NCBI GenBank assembly: GCA_900318645.1
Contig: ONLH01000017.1
Span: forward strand, 1-59,035
Source: an uncultured Prevotellaceae bacterium
Lineage (GTDB): Bacteria > Bacteroidota > Bacteroidia > Bacteroidales > Muribaculaceae
Length of the DNA: 59,035 bases
Reading direction: 5' to 3'
Shown: positions 1 to 8,300 of the stretch, in pieces
Layout of the letters: every line of letters begins with the position of its first letter
How positions within the stretch are numbered: position 1 is the stretch's first letter
Notes under the pieces: model-generated
Databases searched by the model: none
The model's input: the letters and a program-made list of their open reading frames with translations, nothing else
Told to the model about the DNA's origin: nothing
Made by a program: the position numbers and the translations under genes

Positions 1-669
1 GATGCGTTCTCGCGCATGACCTACAAGAGTGTCTATATCATCGACTACTTCAAGAAGAACTTCCTGTATGTCAGCGAGAACCCGTTGTTCCTGTGCGGCC
101 TGTCAGCCAGCGAGGTCAAGGAAATCGGCTACAAGTTCTACATCGACAATGTGCCGCAGGAGGATCTCGAGCGGCTGTTGATAATCAATTCCTCAGGCTT
201 TTATTTCTCCAAGGACATCCCTGCCGCCGAGAAGCGATACTACACGCTATCTTACAATTTCAGGGTCATCAACACGGTGTCCAAAAAGGTGCAAACCATC
301 AACCATCAGCTGACGCCCCTCAAAATGATGCCCGACGGGAAAATCTGGCTGGCGTTGTGCGTAGCATCCATCCCCACCAAGCAGGGCGATGACACCATAC
401 TGATGTTCAATAACCGCACGCATGAGGGTTGGAACCTGGATCTGGAGAGCGGCACATGGCAGTCGGTCCCCTACATCTCCCTCACCGAGCAGGAGACGCA
501 GGTTCTCAAATATTCGGCCATGGGTTACACCACCCAGGAAATCGCCCGGCTGATGTTCAAGTCGTTTGACACGGTGAAAGGCTACCGTAAAAGCATCCTT
601 GAGAAATTCGACACCGACAGCATCACCGAGGCCATCAACTACGCCATGATCTACCGCCTCATCGACTGA
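1..669 (+). CDS. LuxR-family transcriptional regulator, 5' end outside the window
   Basis: This is the C-terminal 222 residues of a helix-turn-helix regulator. The frame is open to base 1 (D-A-F-S-R before the first ATG at base 16), so the true start very probably lies upstream. The last 65 residues form a LuxR-type DNA-binding domain, with the pattern LTEQETQVLKYSAMGYTTQEI followed by a recognition helix around FDTVKGYRKSIL. The preceding part resembles the PAS-like sensor half seen in Bacteroidales regulators of this size (FKKNFLYVSENPLFLCG). Target genes cannot be read from the sequence. No terminator follows within 150 bp, which is relevant to the proposed insertion immediately downstream. 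The regulator class is certain; the sensor domain is inferred. Confidence 0.85.
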   Translation, partial: DAFSRMTYKSVYIIDYFKKNFLYVSENPLFLCGLSASEVKEIGYKFYIDNVPQEDLERLLIINSSGFYFSKDIPAAEKRYYTLSYNFRVINTVSKKVQTINHQLTPLKMMPDGKIWLALCVASIPTKQGDDTILMFNNRTHEGWNLDLESGTWQSVPYISLTEQETQVLKYSAMGYTTQEIARLMFKSFDTVKGYRKSILEKFDTDSITEAINYAMIYRLID

Positions 670-1052
670 CAAGCGCTGAAACGTAATAAAGGTACTGTCC
701 ATCCTGACCTGGGAGCAACATTGTCTAATTACCAACTCATTACCACTATATCCAACCGAACCGAAAAAAAAGAAGTGAGACCGATCACCTCTTCGGTGTC
801 AGCCTCGTTAGCTTCTTTTCCAGACTCGCTGTCGGTTTGATTATGCCGTCATTAGGGCACGGTCTCCCCGGCAGGTAATAACGCCTGGTGATGGTGGTGC
901 TGGATGACTCTTCGCCACCCAGTCCATACCATCGGGTTATATATTGTCTTTGCCCCTCATGCCGCCAGCGTGTTCATTGCTATACCTGCGGTCCAAATAT
1001 AGGGGCGTTTATTCTCTTGTTTATAAGGGTTCTGAGCGTTATCTGACGGTGA
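670..1052. other. Intergenic stretch without a confident gene
   Basis: The 383 bases between the LuxR gene and the TOPRIM gene hold no good promoter and no strong hairpin with a T-run. The only coding-like trace is a 62-codon open frame on the minus strand, listed separately. If the ATPase/TOPRIM/integrase cassette is an integrated element, this is its integrase-distal end. Confidence 0.5.
785..973 (-). pseudogene. Possible gene remnant, C-terminal-like open frame
   Basis: A 62-codon open frame on the minus strand runs from an upstream TGA to a TGA at 785-787. It has no ATG, GTG or TTG start. Its translation is not low complexity and has a conserved look (for example RWYGLGGEESSS, then RRYYLPGRPCPNDG, ending LTRLTPKR). 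It could be the tail of a gene truncated when the neighbouring cassette was rearranged, or a chance frame. I do not recognise the family. Confidence 0.2.
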
Positions 1053-1676
1053 CTAAATCGTAACATTAAGGATTGATTCCAGGCGTGCTAACGATGACTG
1101 CCGCTGTTGCCTAATCACATTCATGTCGATTGAGGTCATCATTGGTGTTATGCTATTGCCTTTCAGATAGAGCTTGTTGGCCCGCTTGAAAAGGTTCTGC
1201 ATCTTTTGATAGCCCGTTTCGCCAGCCAACGGGATGGGCGCCTTTTTCAATTTGAGGAATGCACAAATGCCTGCCAGGTCATCCAGAAGCCAATCCTCCA
1301 TCATCTGTTCCACCCTAACGTGGCAAAACTCACGGATTCCAAGTTTCTTGACTTCTCGCTCAACCTTGTTCCAATCAACCACTGGACGCTCGGCATACTC
1401 GAACACATCGGTGTCATAGCTGCAACAAACCGCTGTCACCGCCATGCCTTTCTTCAATGCCTTCGGGCAGATGTCGTTTTGGAGTTTACCCACGATCTTA
1501 TTGGTATAACGTGAGACACCGCGCAGATTTCTCACTTCGCATGACACAACCTCTGTAGTCGAATTATCACGATAGAACTGAATGAGATGGTCGAAGAAAA
1601 CTTTATCGGTGTCGCCTTCAACAAAGATCACCACATGGGGCTTATTAGGTCCTGTCTTCTTCATATCCTCATGCAA
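1053..1676 (-). CDS. TOPRIM/RloB-like protein, putative nuclease partner of the ATPase
   Basis: A 207-residue protein with the core of a TOPRIM-like fold. An acidic first motif (VVIFVEGDTDKVFFDHLI, residues about 15-32) is followed by a DxD motif (SYDTD, about residue 88) and an acidic helix ending EDWLLDDL (about residue 128). This order matches the small proteins paired with OLD/RloA/AbiLi-type ATPases, where the TOPRIM domain is the suspected nuclease. The start codon overlaps the last codons of the ATPase gene (1669-1676), which indicates one transcript and coupled translation. Role inferred: effector of a two-gene anti-phage system. DUF4276 or DUF4435 membership cannot be told apart by eye, and nuclease activity is not proven by the sequence. 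Confidence 0.7.
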   Translation of the reverse strand: MHEDMKKTGPNKPHVVIFVEGDTDKVFFDHLIQFYRDNSTTEVVSCEVRNLRGVSRYTNKIVGKLQNDICPKALKKGMAVTAVCCSYDTDVFEYAERPVVDWNKVEREVKKLGIREFCHVRVEQMMEDWLLDDLAGICAFLKLKKAPIPLAGETGYQKMQNLFKRANKLYLKGNSITPMMTSIDMNVIRQQRQSSLARLESILNVTI

Positions 1677-2940
1677 AATACTCGTTCAACATCTCATCAT
1701 CTGCCTCGGCATCAAGCATCATGTCGAAAAGGTATTCACCGATAGAAACTTCCTCGGCTGAGGCCTGACGCAATACTTTGTTCACCTTACTGGGCTTAAT
1801 GGTCTTGAATTCTGCAACACCAGAATGTGTGGGCAAGCCGAGCTGGATATTGTTCGGTGACAAATATTTGACGAGATAAGGAGAATGGCTCGTCGTAATG
1901 ACCTTGGTATTACCCGCGAGTTCGGTAACGACTTGCAGCAGATTCTGCAACAGTCGGGGATGTACAGAATTCTCTAGTTCCTCGAACATGAGCAGGTCCA
2001 CATGATTAAGGCTGGCTGCCAACGACATGGTCAAGACGTACAAGATCTTCTTGCTGCCGGTTGACACATTGTTGATGCTAGTGTATTGGTTATTGAAGCG
2101 TTCCTTGACACGGATATCAAAGTATGTATTTGGGAGCTGGAATGGCACATCAGTCTTTGGCGACAAGTCCACCTGAACAGGCTCAAAGTCTTCAATGTTG
2201 GGCAACAAGTCTACGATGGTGTTCTTCAGCAACTCATACTTGTCCACATCAAGTTGGCGGAGGCTGTTGATGAAGAAGCCTATTTCACCAGGCTTGGGAA
2301 ATGACACACTATATCCTCCAGAACCCGAAGCAGGATAAGGTGAACTGAAAATACCATCTGGGTTGTCCAGGGTATTCACACGCTTGACGTTAATTGACCT
2401 TATAGCCTTCACCACGTCCAAATAGAACAGTCCATCCATATTCAACAGTTTGTCCATGACAAGAATGTCACGGTCAACCAAAACTTCCTTGTTGCACCGT
2501 CCTTTGGGGGTGGCAATAATATATGCAAGTTCAGTATCATCCCGTTTGATATAGGCCTTGTACTTGAGCTCAGAGGCTTGCTTCAATTTCAAGATCTCGC
2601 TTACTACCCTACTACCATGTTCTTTACCATTTGTCCTGGCCCATTCGAACGAGAAGCCATACACGAACTCTATATCACCAGCGCTGCCCTCAATCTCAAA
2701 CGAGAATGGAGCATCCTCCATTGACTTATTGATGGGAATCACATTACGAGTTGACATCATCTTGAGCCTGGTATCGCTTTGAGCCGCCATGAACTGAACG
2801 GCGAACTCGATGGCAACAAGGAAGTTGCTCTTACCATAATTGTTTGGAGCAACAAGAGCCGTCAACTTCTCCATGGGAATCTCAACACTCATAATATTGG
2901 TGATTCCACCAACCTTGATTTTCTTAATTGATATCTCCAT
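1669..2940 (-). CDS. OLD/RloA-like AAA ATPase of a putative defence module
   Basis: About 423 residues from the ATG at 2940. An upstream ATG at 3063 overlaps the integrase stop, but a perfect Bacteroidota promoter lies between the two and places the transcript start near 2964, so the internal start (MEISIKKIKV) is preferred. It has a P-loop (APNNYGKSN), an ABC-like signature (STGSKKILYV), a Walker B region (LLMFEELENSVHP) and a switch histidine (TTSHSPYLVKYL). This is the ABC-type ATPase head found in OLD, RloA and AbiLi proteins, which sense infection and hold or release a TOPRIM partner. The partner gene follows with an 8-bp overlap. The ATPase fold is certain; the defence role is inferred from family and context. 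Confidence 0.8.
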   Translation of the reverse strand: MEISIKKIKVGGITNIMSVEIPMEKLTALVAPNNYGKSNFLVAIEFAVQFMAAQSDTRLKMMSTRNVIPINKSMEDAPFSFEIEGSAGDIEFVYGFSFEWARTNGKEHGSRVVSEILKLKQASELKYKAYIKRDDTELAYIIATPKGRCNKEVLVDRDILVMDKLLNMDGLFYLDVVKAIRSINVKRVNTLDNPDGIFSSPYPASGSGGYSVSFPKPGEIGFFINSLRQLDVDKYELLKNTIVDLLPNIEDFEPVQVDLSPKTDVPFQLPNTYFDIRVKERFNNQYTSINNVSTGSKKILYVLTMSLAASLNHVDLLMFEELENSVHPRLLQNLLQVVTELAGNTKVITTSHSPYLVKYLSPNNIQLGLPTHSGVAEFKTIKPSKVNKVLRQASAEEVSIGEYLFDMMLDAEADDEMLNEYFA

Positions 2941-2967
2941 AATGTCGAAATATTTGCGTTTTGGTCG

Positions 2968-2998
2968 CAAAAATAGCCTATTTTTGGCAATTTTCAAA
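2968..2998 (-). promoter_or_regulatory. Bacteroidota promoter for the ATPase/TOPRIM pair
   Basis: Read on the minus strand, TTTG (2998-2995), a 19-bp spacer and TATTTTTG (2975-2968) match the Bacteroidota -33/-7 consensus exactly. The expected transcript begins about 25 bases before the ATG at 2940. The pair can therefore be expressed without the integrase. Just after the -7 box the leader holds a small inverted repeat, TTTGCG...CGCAAA. Confidence 0.75.
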
Positions 2999-3000
2999 AG

Positions 3001-3025
3001 AATACGCAACAAATCGTTGCGTATT
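3001..3025. promoter_or_regulatory. Perfect 10-bp inverted repeat just upstream of the ATPase promoter
   Basis: AATACGCAAC at 3001-3010 and GTTGCGTATT at 3016-3025 pair perfectly around a 5-base loop. It sits between the integrase stop and the -33 box of the ATPase promoter, ending 3 bases from that box. It could be an operator for a repressor or a weak terminator for the integrase; no long T-run follows on either strand, which favours an operator. Confidence 0.55.
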
Positions 3026-3062
3026 TCATAAATTATAGTTTTCACAACCTGAAATATTAGCA

Positions 3063-4421
3063 TCAGCTGGCAATTGACTTGACGAAGTCATACACCTGCT
3101 CAAGTTTGTCTGCATCAAGTTCCTCAAGAGCAGCGATGATATCAACCTTGGTGTCCTTCCCATTCCACTTGTCAAGGTCAAGTTTCTGCGTATCGTTTCC
3201 CACCTCAATGTAGGGCTTCATGCTCTGATAGTCCTTGTGACCCGTGCATGACATGACAACGGCAGGCGGTATTCCAAAAGCCAAAGAGCAGCACACAAAT
3301 GTGCGACGTCCGTCATGGCAGCCGATAATCTCATAAAACTTATGGACCTCATCGTAGCGTTTCGTGCCGATGAAATACGTGTTGACGACCTCCCTGTCGA
3401 TACCAGCCTGCTTTGCCGCAAGTTTGATATAGTCATTCAACTTCTGGCTTGACGGCACTGGGAATAGACTACCATCGGATGACTTGTAGTTGGAGTACTT
3501 GTCAATAATCTCCTGCGCATAATCAATTATCGGTATCGTTATTGGAGTAGAGGTCTTCTTGGTATAGAGTTCAATGCCACGGCTAGTGATATTGGCCCTT
3601 TTGAGCTGAGCAAGGTCTGAATAGCGCAACGAGGTGAACGCCATGAAGCAGAACATGTCGCGAGCCTTATCCAGATATTTATGCTCGGGCGCGAACTTAT
3701 AGTGATAAAACTGCATCAGCTCCTTGAACGTCAGAAAAGTCACATTTTTCTTGGTAACGGTCAAATGAATCTGGCAGTCAATCGCACTCTCATGGACAGG
3801 ATAGCCGTTGGCCTTCATCCAGCGAAGGAACGATTTCAAAAACCGGAACTGCTTGGTGGTTGTGCGATTCTTGTAATTGTTCTTGACATACCAATCCTTG
3901 AGTTCAAGCATCTTGTCCTTGTCAAGGGTCTCAAGAGAAACGGTCGGATCACACCGAGTCAAGTGTTTCCACACCTGCTCATACTTGTAGTGCACTGCGC
4001 TCGTCCAATCGCGTTCCTTTTTGCCCGATGCGAGGAAGTCGCCAAATATTTCCTTGAGTGGCTTTACCTGTGGTTCTTCTTCCTGGTCCCCGATTCGACC
4101 GACCTTCTCGTTCACAAGCTCACGCAGTTCGTCTGGTCCAGGCATAATATCTTTGAGCCCGAACTCGACAAAGGACTCATTGATAGCCGCAAGGAACTCA
4201 TCGATCCGGTCATTGATGACACGCGACGGGATCCTCTTCTGGCCGATAACATGCGTCGAACCGCGAACAGGCCTCTGAGAGTCGGCGTTCCACTTAGAAG
4301 GGTCAGCATGCAACCCGATAGAGAAACCGACCTCTGACCTTTTTTTGTTCCACCTCACGCGCACCACCACTTGATCGCGATGGTTCAGGAATGTCCTGCA
4401 ATTAAATTTAATCTCCTTCAT
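3063..4421 (-). CDS. Tyrosine site-specific recombinase (phage-type integrase)
   Basis: A 452-residue integrase of the type on Bacteroidales mobile elements. Residues 1-100 resemble the arm-binding domain (FLNHRDQVVVRVRWNKKR), about 115-220 a SAM-like core-binding domain, and 230-420 the catalytic domain. The catalytic set is complete: Arg in SLRYSDL, Lys in YTKKTSTP, HxxR in HDGRRTF, His in TGHKDY and the nucleophile Tyr404 in KPYIEV. It would cut and rejoin DNA at attachment sites, which usually lie beside the integrase. The start at 4421 fits a promoter 25 bp upstream. It is read toward the ATPase and TOPRIM genes, so the three form a compact cassette. Function is certain; the target site is not known. 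Confidence 0.93.
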   Translation of the reverse strand: MKEIKFNCRTFLNHRDQVVVRVRWNKKRSEVGFSIGLHADPSKWNADSQRPVRGSTHVIGQKRIPSRVINDRIDEFLAAINESFVEFGLKDIMPGPDELRELVNEKVGRIGDQEEEPQVKPLKEIFGDFLASGKKERDWTSAVHYKYEQVWKHLTRCDPTVSLETLDKDKMLELKDWYVKNNYKNRTTTKQFRFLKSFLRWMKANGYPVHESAIDCQIHLTVTKKNVTFLTFKELMQFYHYKFAPEHKYLDKARDMFCFMAFTSLRYSDLAQLKRANITSRGIELYTKKTSTPITIPIIDYAQEIIDKYSNYKSSDGSLFPVPSSQKLNDYIKLAAKQAGIDREVVNTYFIGTKRYDEVHKFYEIIGCHDGRRTFVCCSLAFGIPPAVVMSCTGHKDYQSMKPYIEVGNDTQKLDLDKWNGKDTKVDIIAALEELDADKLEQVYDFVKSIAS

Positions 4422-4445
4422 AATAACTTTATTTTAAATTTTCAG

Positions 4446-4477
4446 CAAAATTACCACGCCCAAAAATACTACACAAA
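4446..4477 (-). promoter_or_regulatory. Promoter of the integrase gene
   Basis: On the minus strand TTTG (4477-4474), a 20-bp spacer and TAATTTTG (4453-4446) form a good Bacteroidota promoter. The -7 box ends 25 bp before the integrase ATG. Confidence 0.7.
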
Positions 4478-4821
4478 TCATTGAGTAACAATAAATTAGC
4501 GTGATACGACAAGATATCAAAAGACACCTTCTGACACGATAACGCTATTTTGTCACGCTGCATCATCCGACAGGTTCCCATCAATGACGTGCGTATCAAA
4601 TTCGTATGACTTTGAGTAAGAAGAAACGCGGGGGTGCCTCGGTACGCAAGGTTGCTTTTTTGGGGGGTACATTGATTCCCCCCTTTTACGGGATAACAGG
4701 GTTTTTATCGATATGTAAAGAATCGATAGCTTAATCTAAGCAACTGACAATCCGAACATTAACGTATCTATCAGTGTCGGACCATATTGCTCCAGAAAGC
4801 GCTATGCTCCACGGAACAAGG

Positions 4822-4855
4822 ACAAGCGACTGATTTTCAGCCGCTTGTTTTTTTA
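4822..4855 (+). terminator. Rho-independent terminator orphaned from its gene
   Basis: ACAAGCGACTGA (4822-4833) pairs with TCAGCCGCTTGT (4837-4848), with one A-C mismatch, followed by a run of T. It works on the plus strand, but no plus-strand gene lies between it and the LuxR gene 4.1 kb upstream. The same stem recurs at 11141-11173 behind the macroglobulin gene. Confidence 0.75.
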
Positions 4856-5188
4856 TTCCACTCGGTGATTGCGCCTAAATGTAGCCCCTTTTTGTTTGAG
4901 GGAGGTGTCGCAAAGCGTAGGAGAGATATGCTACACCATCATCACACGTGTATCTTGTAGCTTGAAACACATGCGCCCTGGGGCCATCTTCTGCCCTATC
5001 GGGCATCCTTGTGATGAGCCGTCTGGGGCGAATTACCTAAAAATGACCATTTTATTTCATATTCTACTGATAATCATCATTTTACATTTTAATAAATGTC
5101 TATTGAATGCTATCGGTATTTCAATATTACGTTGTAATTTTGCAAGCGAGAGTTAGCGCGTTTTTATCAACCTAAAAAAGTGACTGAT

Positions 5189-5239
5189 ATGATACACGGT
5201 AAATTGATTCCAGATCCATCCTTGACCAGATGGTTTTAG
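5189..5239 (+). other. Possible 16-residue leader peptide or remnant
   Basis: A short frame (MIHGKLIPDPSLTRWF, then stop) follows a TAATTTTG box at 5135 by about 50 bases. Start context resembles local genes. No homology can be claimed and it may be chance. Confidence 0.15.
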
Positions 5240-5356
5240 CCTTGGTCCTTATGCCTATCTGCAATGGCATTGATGTTATCCTTGTCTGAAAATCGCTTCT
5301 GACGTTAATTTTTGCAAAATATTGAGAGATTGGCGAAGGTTTTGCACATTATTATG

Positions 5357-5364
5357 TAATTTTG
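5357..5364 (+). promoter_or_regulatory. -7 box for the macroglobulin gene
   Basis: TAATTTTG lies 27 bp before the ATG at 5392. No TTTG is found at the ideal 19-20 bp upstream, so the promoter is called from the -7 box and its distance to the gene. Confidence 0.5.
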
Positions 5365-5391
5365 GAGTTATAATAACACATCAAACACCGA

Positions 5392-8300
5392 ATGACTATG
5401 AAACAGACAATCATTCACATCCTATCTATAGTATTACTCATCATGGCATTTCCATTTGATTCATCGGGAAAGGACAAGGTCATTGACTTCAATTTCCCGC
5501 AGGACGTGTCCAAGGCAGCAATCGCCGACCTGGACCAGGCGCTCAAGACAGGCGACGGCCAGTTGACCGTCGATGCGCTGGTGCGCTACAGTCTTGCCCA
5601 GAGCGGCATTTCTCAAGACAACATGGCGGACATCATCACGCGTGTCGAATCGGTCATCGATAAAGAGAAACGACCCCACATCAAGGCGTTACTCTACCAC
5701 CTGGAGGCGATGATCTATCAGGGCTACCGCGACCGCTTTGCCCGCTGGAGCGACCGTGAGAATCCCGTGGAGGAAACGCCTGCCGACATCAGCGAGTGGG
5801 ACCGCAAGCAGTTTGATAATAAAATCACTGAATTGATCGAGAAGAGCCTCGCCGAGCCCGAGGCGCTCAAGGCCGTAGCTGTGACGTCGTTGCCTGGCAT
5901 TATCAAGTGCAACGAGTTGGGTGCCACCTACATCCCCACCTTGCATGAGTTCCTGCTGATGAAAGGCAGGGAGATGTTCCAAGATGTAATGGAGATATAT
6001 TCACTCGACGATACCTATGCCGAGAAGACGAATCTACTGAACCGCATCGTGAACGACTGGCTCAAGACCACTGAAGGCAACGTGCCGACACACATCTATG
6101 CGACAAATGAGCTCAGTGGCATTATCCCGATTGAGACCTACCGGCAGTATCAGGACAATGAGCATTGCGCGCTGCTGCTCAACAGCATAGCATGGGAGAA
6201 CGACAAACTCCACTACAAGACATTGCAGGAGTATGTAGAGCGCTTCCCCACCTCTATCTACACCGCCCAGGTGAAAAATGCCATCTCCAACCTCGAGAGC
6301 AAGCACGTGAATCTCCGTTATCCTAAAATCCGCTCCTCTCGTGACAGCATCACAGTCACCGCCAGTGTCAAGAATGCCAATGCGTTCACCATCGAAGTTT
6401 ACCGTATTCCCGACGATATGCTCGATGAGTACAGCTTAAACCCAAGCATGTTACAACTTGTCTCGAAACACCCGGTCAAGGTGCAGGGCATCGTGCCATT
6501 TGATGTAAATAATGTGGTGACGACCTTGCCTCCCCTGCCCTATGGTGCATATATCATCCGCCCCGACATTGATGGCGATAAGACTTCCATTAATGACAAT
6601 TACCGACACGACATCCTGCACGTTACCGACATCGCCCTGTTCACAATTGGTCGTAATGACCACAAGGACTGCGTGGGCGCCGTTGACATCAACACCGGCA
6701 AACCCTTGCAAGGTGTGACCATCATGACTGATGAAGACAAGCCCCTGGGCACTACAGGTTCGGATGGCACCATGGCCATAAGCATGCGCATCAATGAAGA
6801 CGATGAAGACGATGAAGACGATGTAAACAGCTTGGACGAGAGCGAATTGAGAGCCTTCAAGGGTAATGACCGCTTTGGATACTCCGTCGAATATTGCAAA
6901 GTTAAGAATCGCAGCATAAGCAACAACTCTGCCAAGGTTTATACCGACCTGGGTGTGTATCGCCCGGGTGAGACCATCCAGTGGACCGCCATCGTCTATA
7001 ACTGGACCGAAAAGGAACGCAAGGTGCTGCCCGGCAAGTCGATTGAAGTCATCTTCATGGACAATAACAACGAAACCATCGACACGGTGACAAAGACCAC
7101 CGACGAGTATGGCCGCGTTGAGGGCACGTTCGTTGTTCCCAAGGACCGAATGAACGGCGCGTTCTATATCGAATTGAACGAAAAAGATGATAAATCCATC
7201 CTTGAAACGCAATACGTGAACGTTAGCGAATACAAAACGCCGACGTTTGAAGTCACCTTCCCGGATGCAAGGAATAACTACGTCGCTGGCCAGCCCGTCA
7301 AGGTAACTGGTAAGGCAATGACCTATAGCGGTCTACCCGTGCAGAACACCGAGGTGCGCCTGTCGCTCATCCAGAACGAGTGGTCCTGGTGGTGGTGGCG
7401 CGTGCACAACAATGACGGCGAGCACCTGCAAGATACGACCGTCATGACCGATGAGCAGGGCAACTTCATGATAGAATACCCTGCCGAACTGTTTGAGGAA
7501 AGCAAGGGTTACAAGCCAGGCAAGCGCTGTTGGGCACGCAATAACTACCAGGTCGTGGCCACAGTCACTACCGATGCCGGCGAGACCCACGAGGAAAGCA
7601 CTTCGTTTATCGTGGGTACCCGTCGTGGCCTGGTATTGGGCAGCGTGAACGATGATATCTACCTTAACGACAAGCCCATCAAACTGCCGTTGAAGTACAA
7701 CACCACCGACGAGGAGCACCCCAACACTTGGTGTACATGGGAAATCACACCAATAGACGGCAAAACGCCCGTAATGACAGGCAATCTCAACACTGCTGAC
7801 CCGACCATCGACTTGACCAGTCTGCCCTCGGGAAAATATAGTCTGGAAATTAACATCCTTGATGCCGAGGAAGGCGAACAGGACGTGGACGTTGAGCGTG
7901 AGATTACCCTCTATCGCAAGGGCGACAAGACGCCACCCGTCAAGGACTGCCCGCTATGGCTCAACCCGTTGGAGCAGAGTGTGGACAAGAAAAACGTGGG
8001 ACACATCACCATTGGTGTCTCTTCGCCGAAGGCTTACATCTACTATGTGGCAGCGGCTGTCAATGATATCATCGCCCAGGGCTGGCTCAACTACGATAAG
8101 GGTATGCATGATTTTACTATCAAGTTGCCTAAAGAAGCCGGTAAAGATGTTACCGTGCGGTTCATCACCTATTACGGCACCATGCAGTGGGATGAGACCG
8201 TGAGGTTGCAGAATCCCTATAAGGCCGAATCCATCAAGATTACCGCCACATCGTTCCGCAACAAGCTTGTGCCCGGTAATACGGAGCATTGGACATTCAG

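Larger units (their letters stand above)
4478..5391. other. Long intergenic region between integrase and macroglobulin genes
   Basis: About 910 bases without a convincing gene. It holds a spaced inverted pair AGCGTGA (about 4498) and TCACGCT (about 4553) that could be recombinase arm sites, a G-run/C-run stretch near 4660-4685, and a terminator on the plus strand at 4822-4855 with no gene upstream to serve. There are TAATTTTG boxes at 5135 and 5357. The frame at 4869-5156 has no coding character. A 16-codon frame at 5189-5239 has a Bacteroidota-style leader (ATCAACCTAAAAAAG) and may be a leader peptide or a gene remnant. The region probably includes the element end and attachment site. Confidence 0.5.

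Noticed and set aside
4869-5156. 95-codon open frame on the plus strand upstream of the macroglobulin
   Set aside because: The composition is not protein-like and a terminator lies just before it. No start context or homology.
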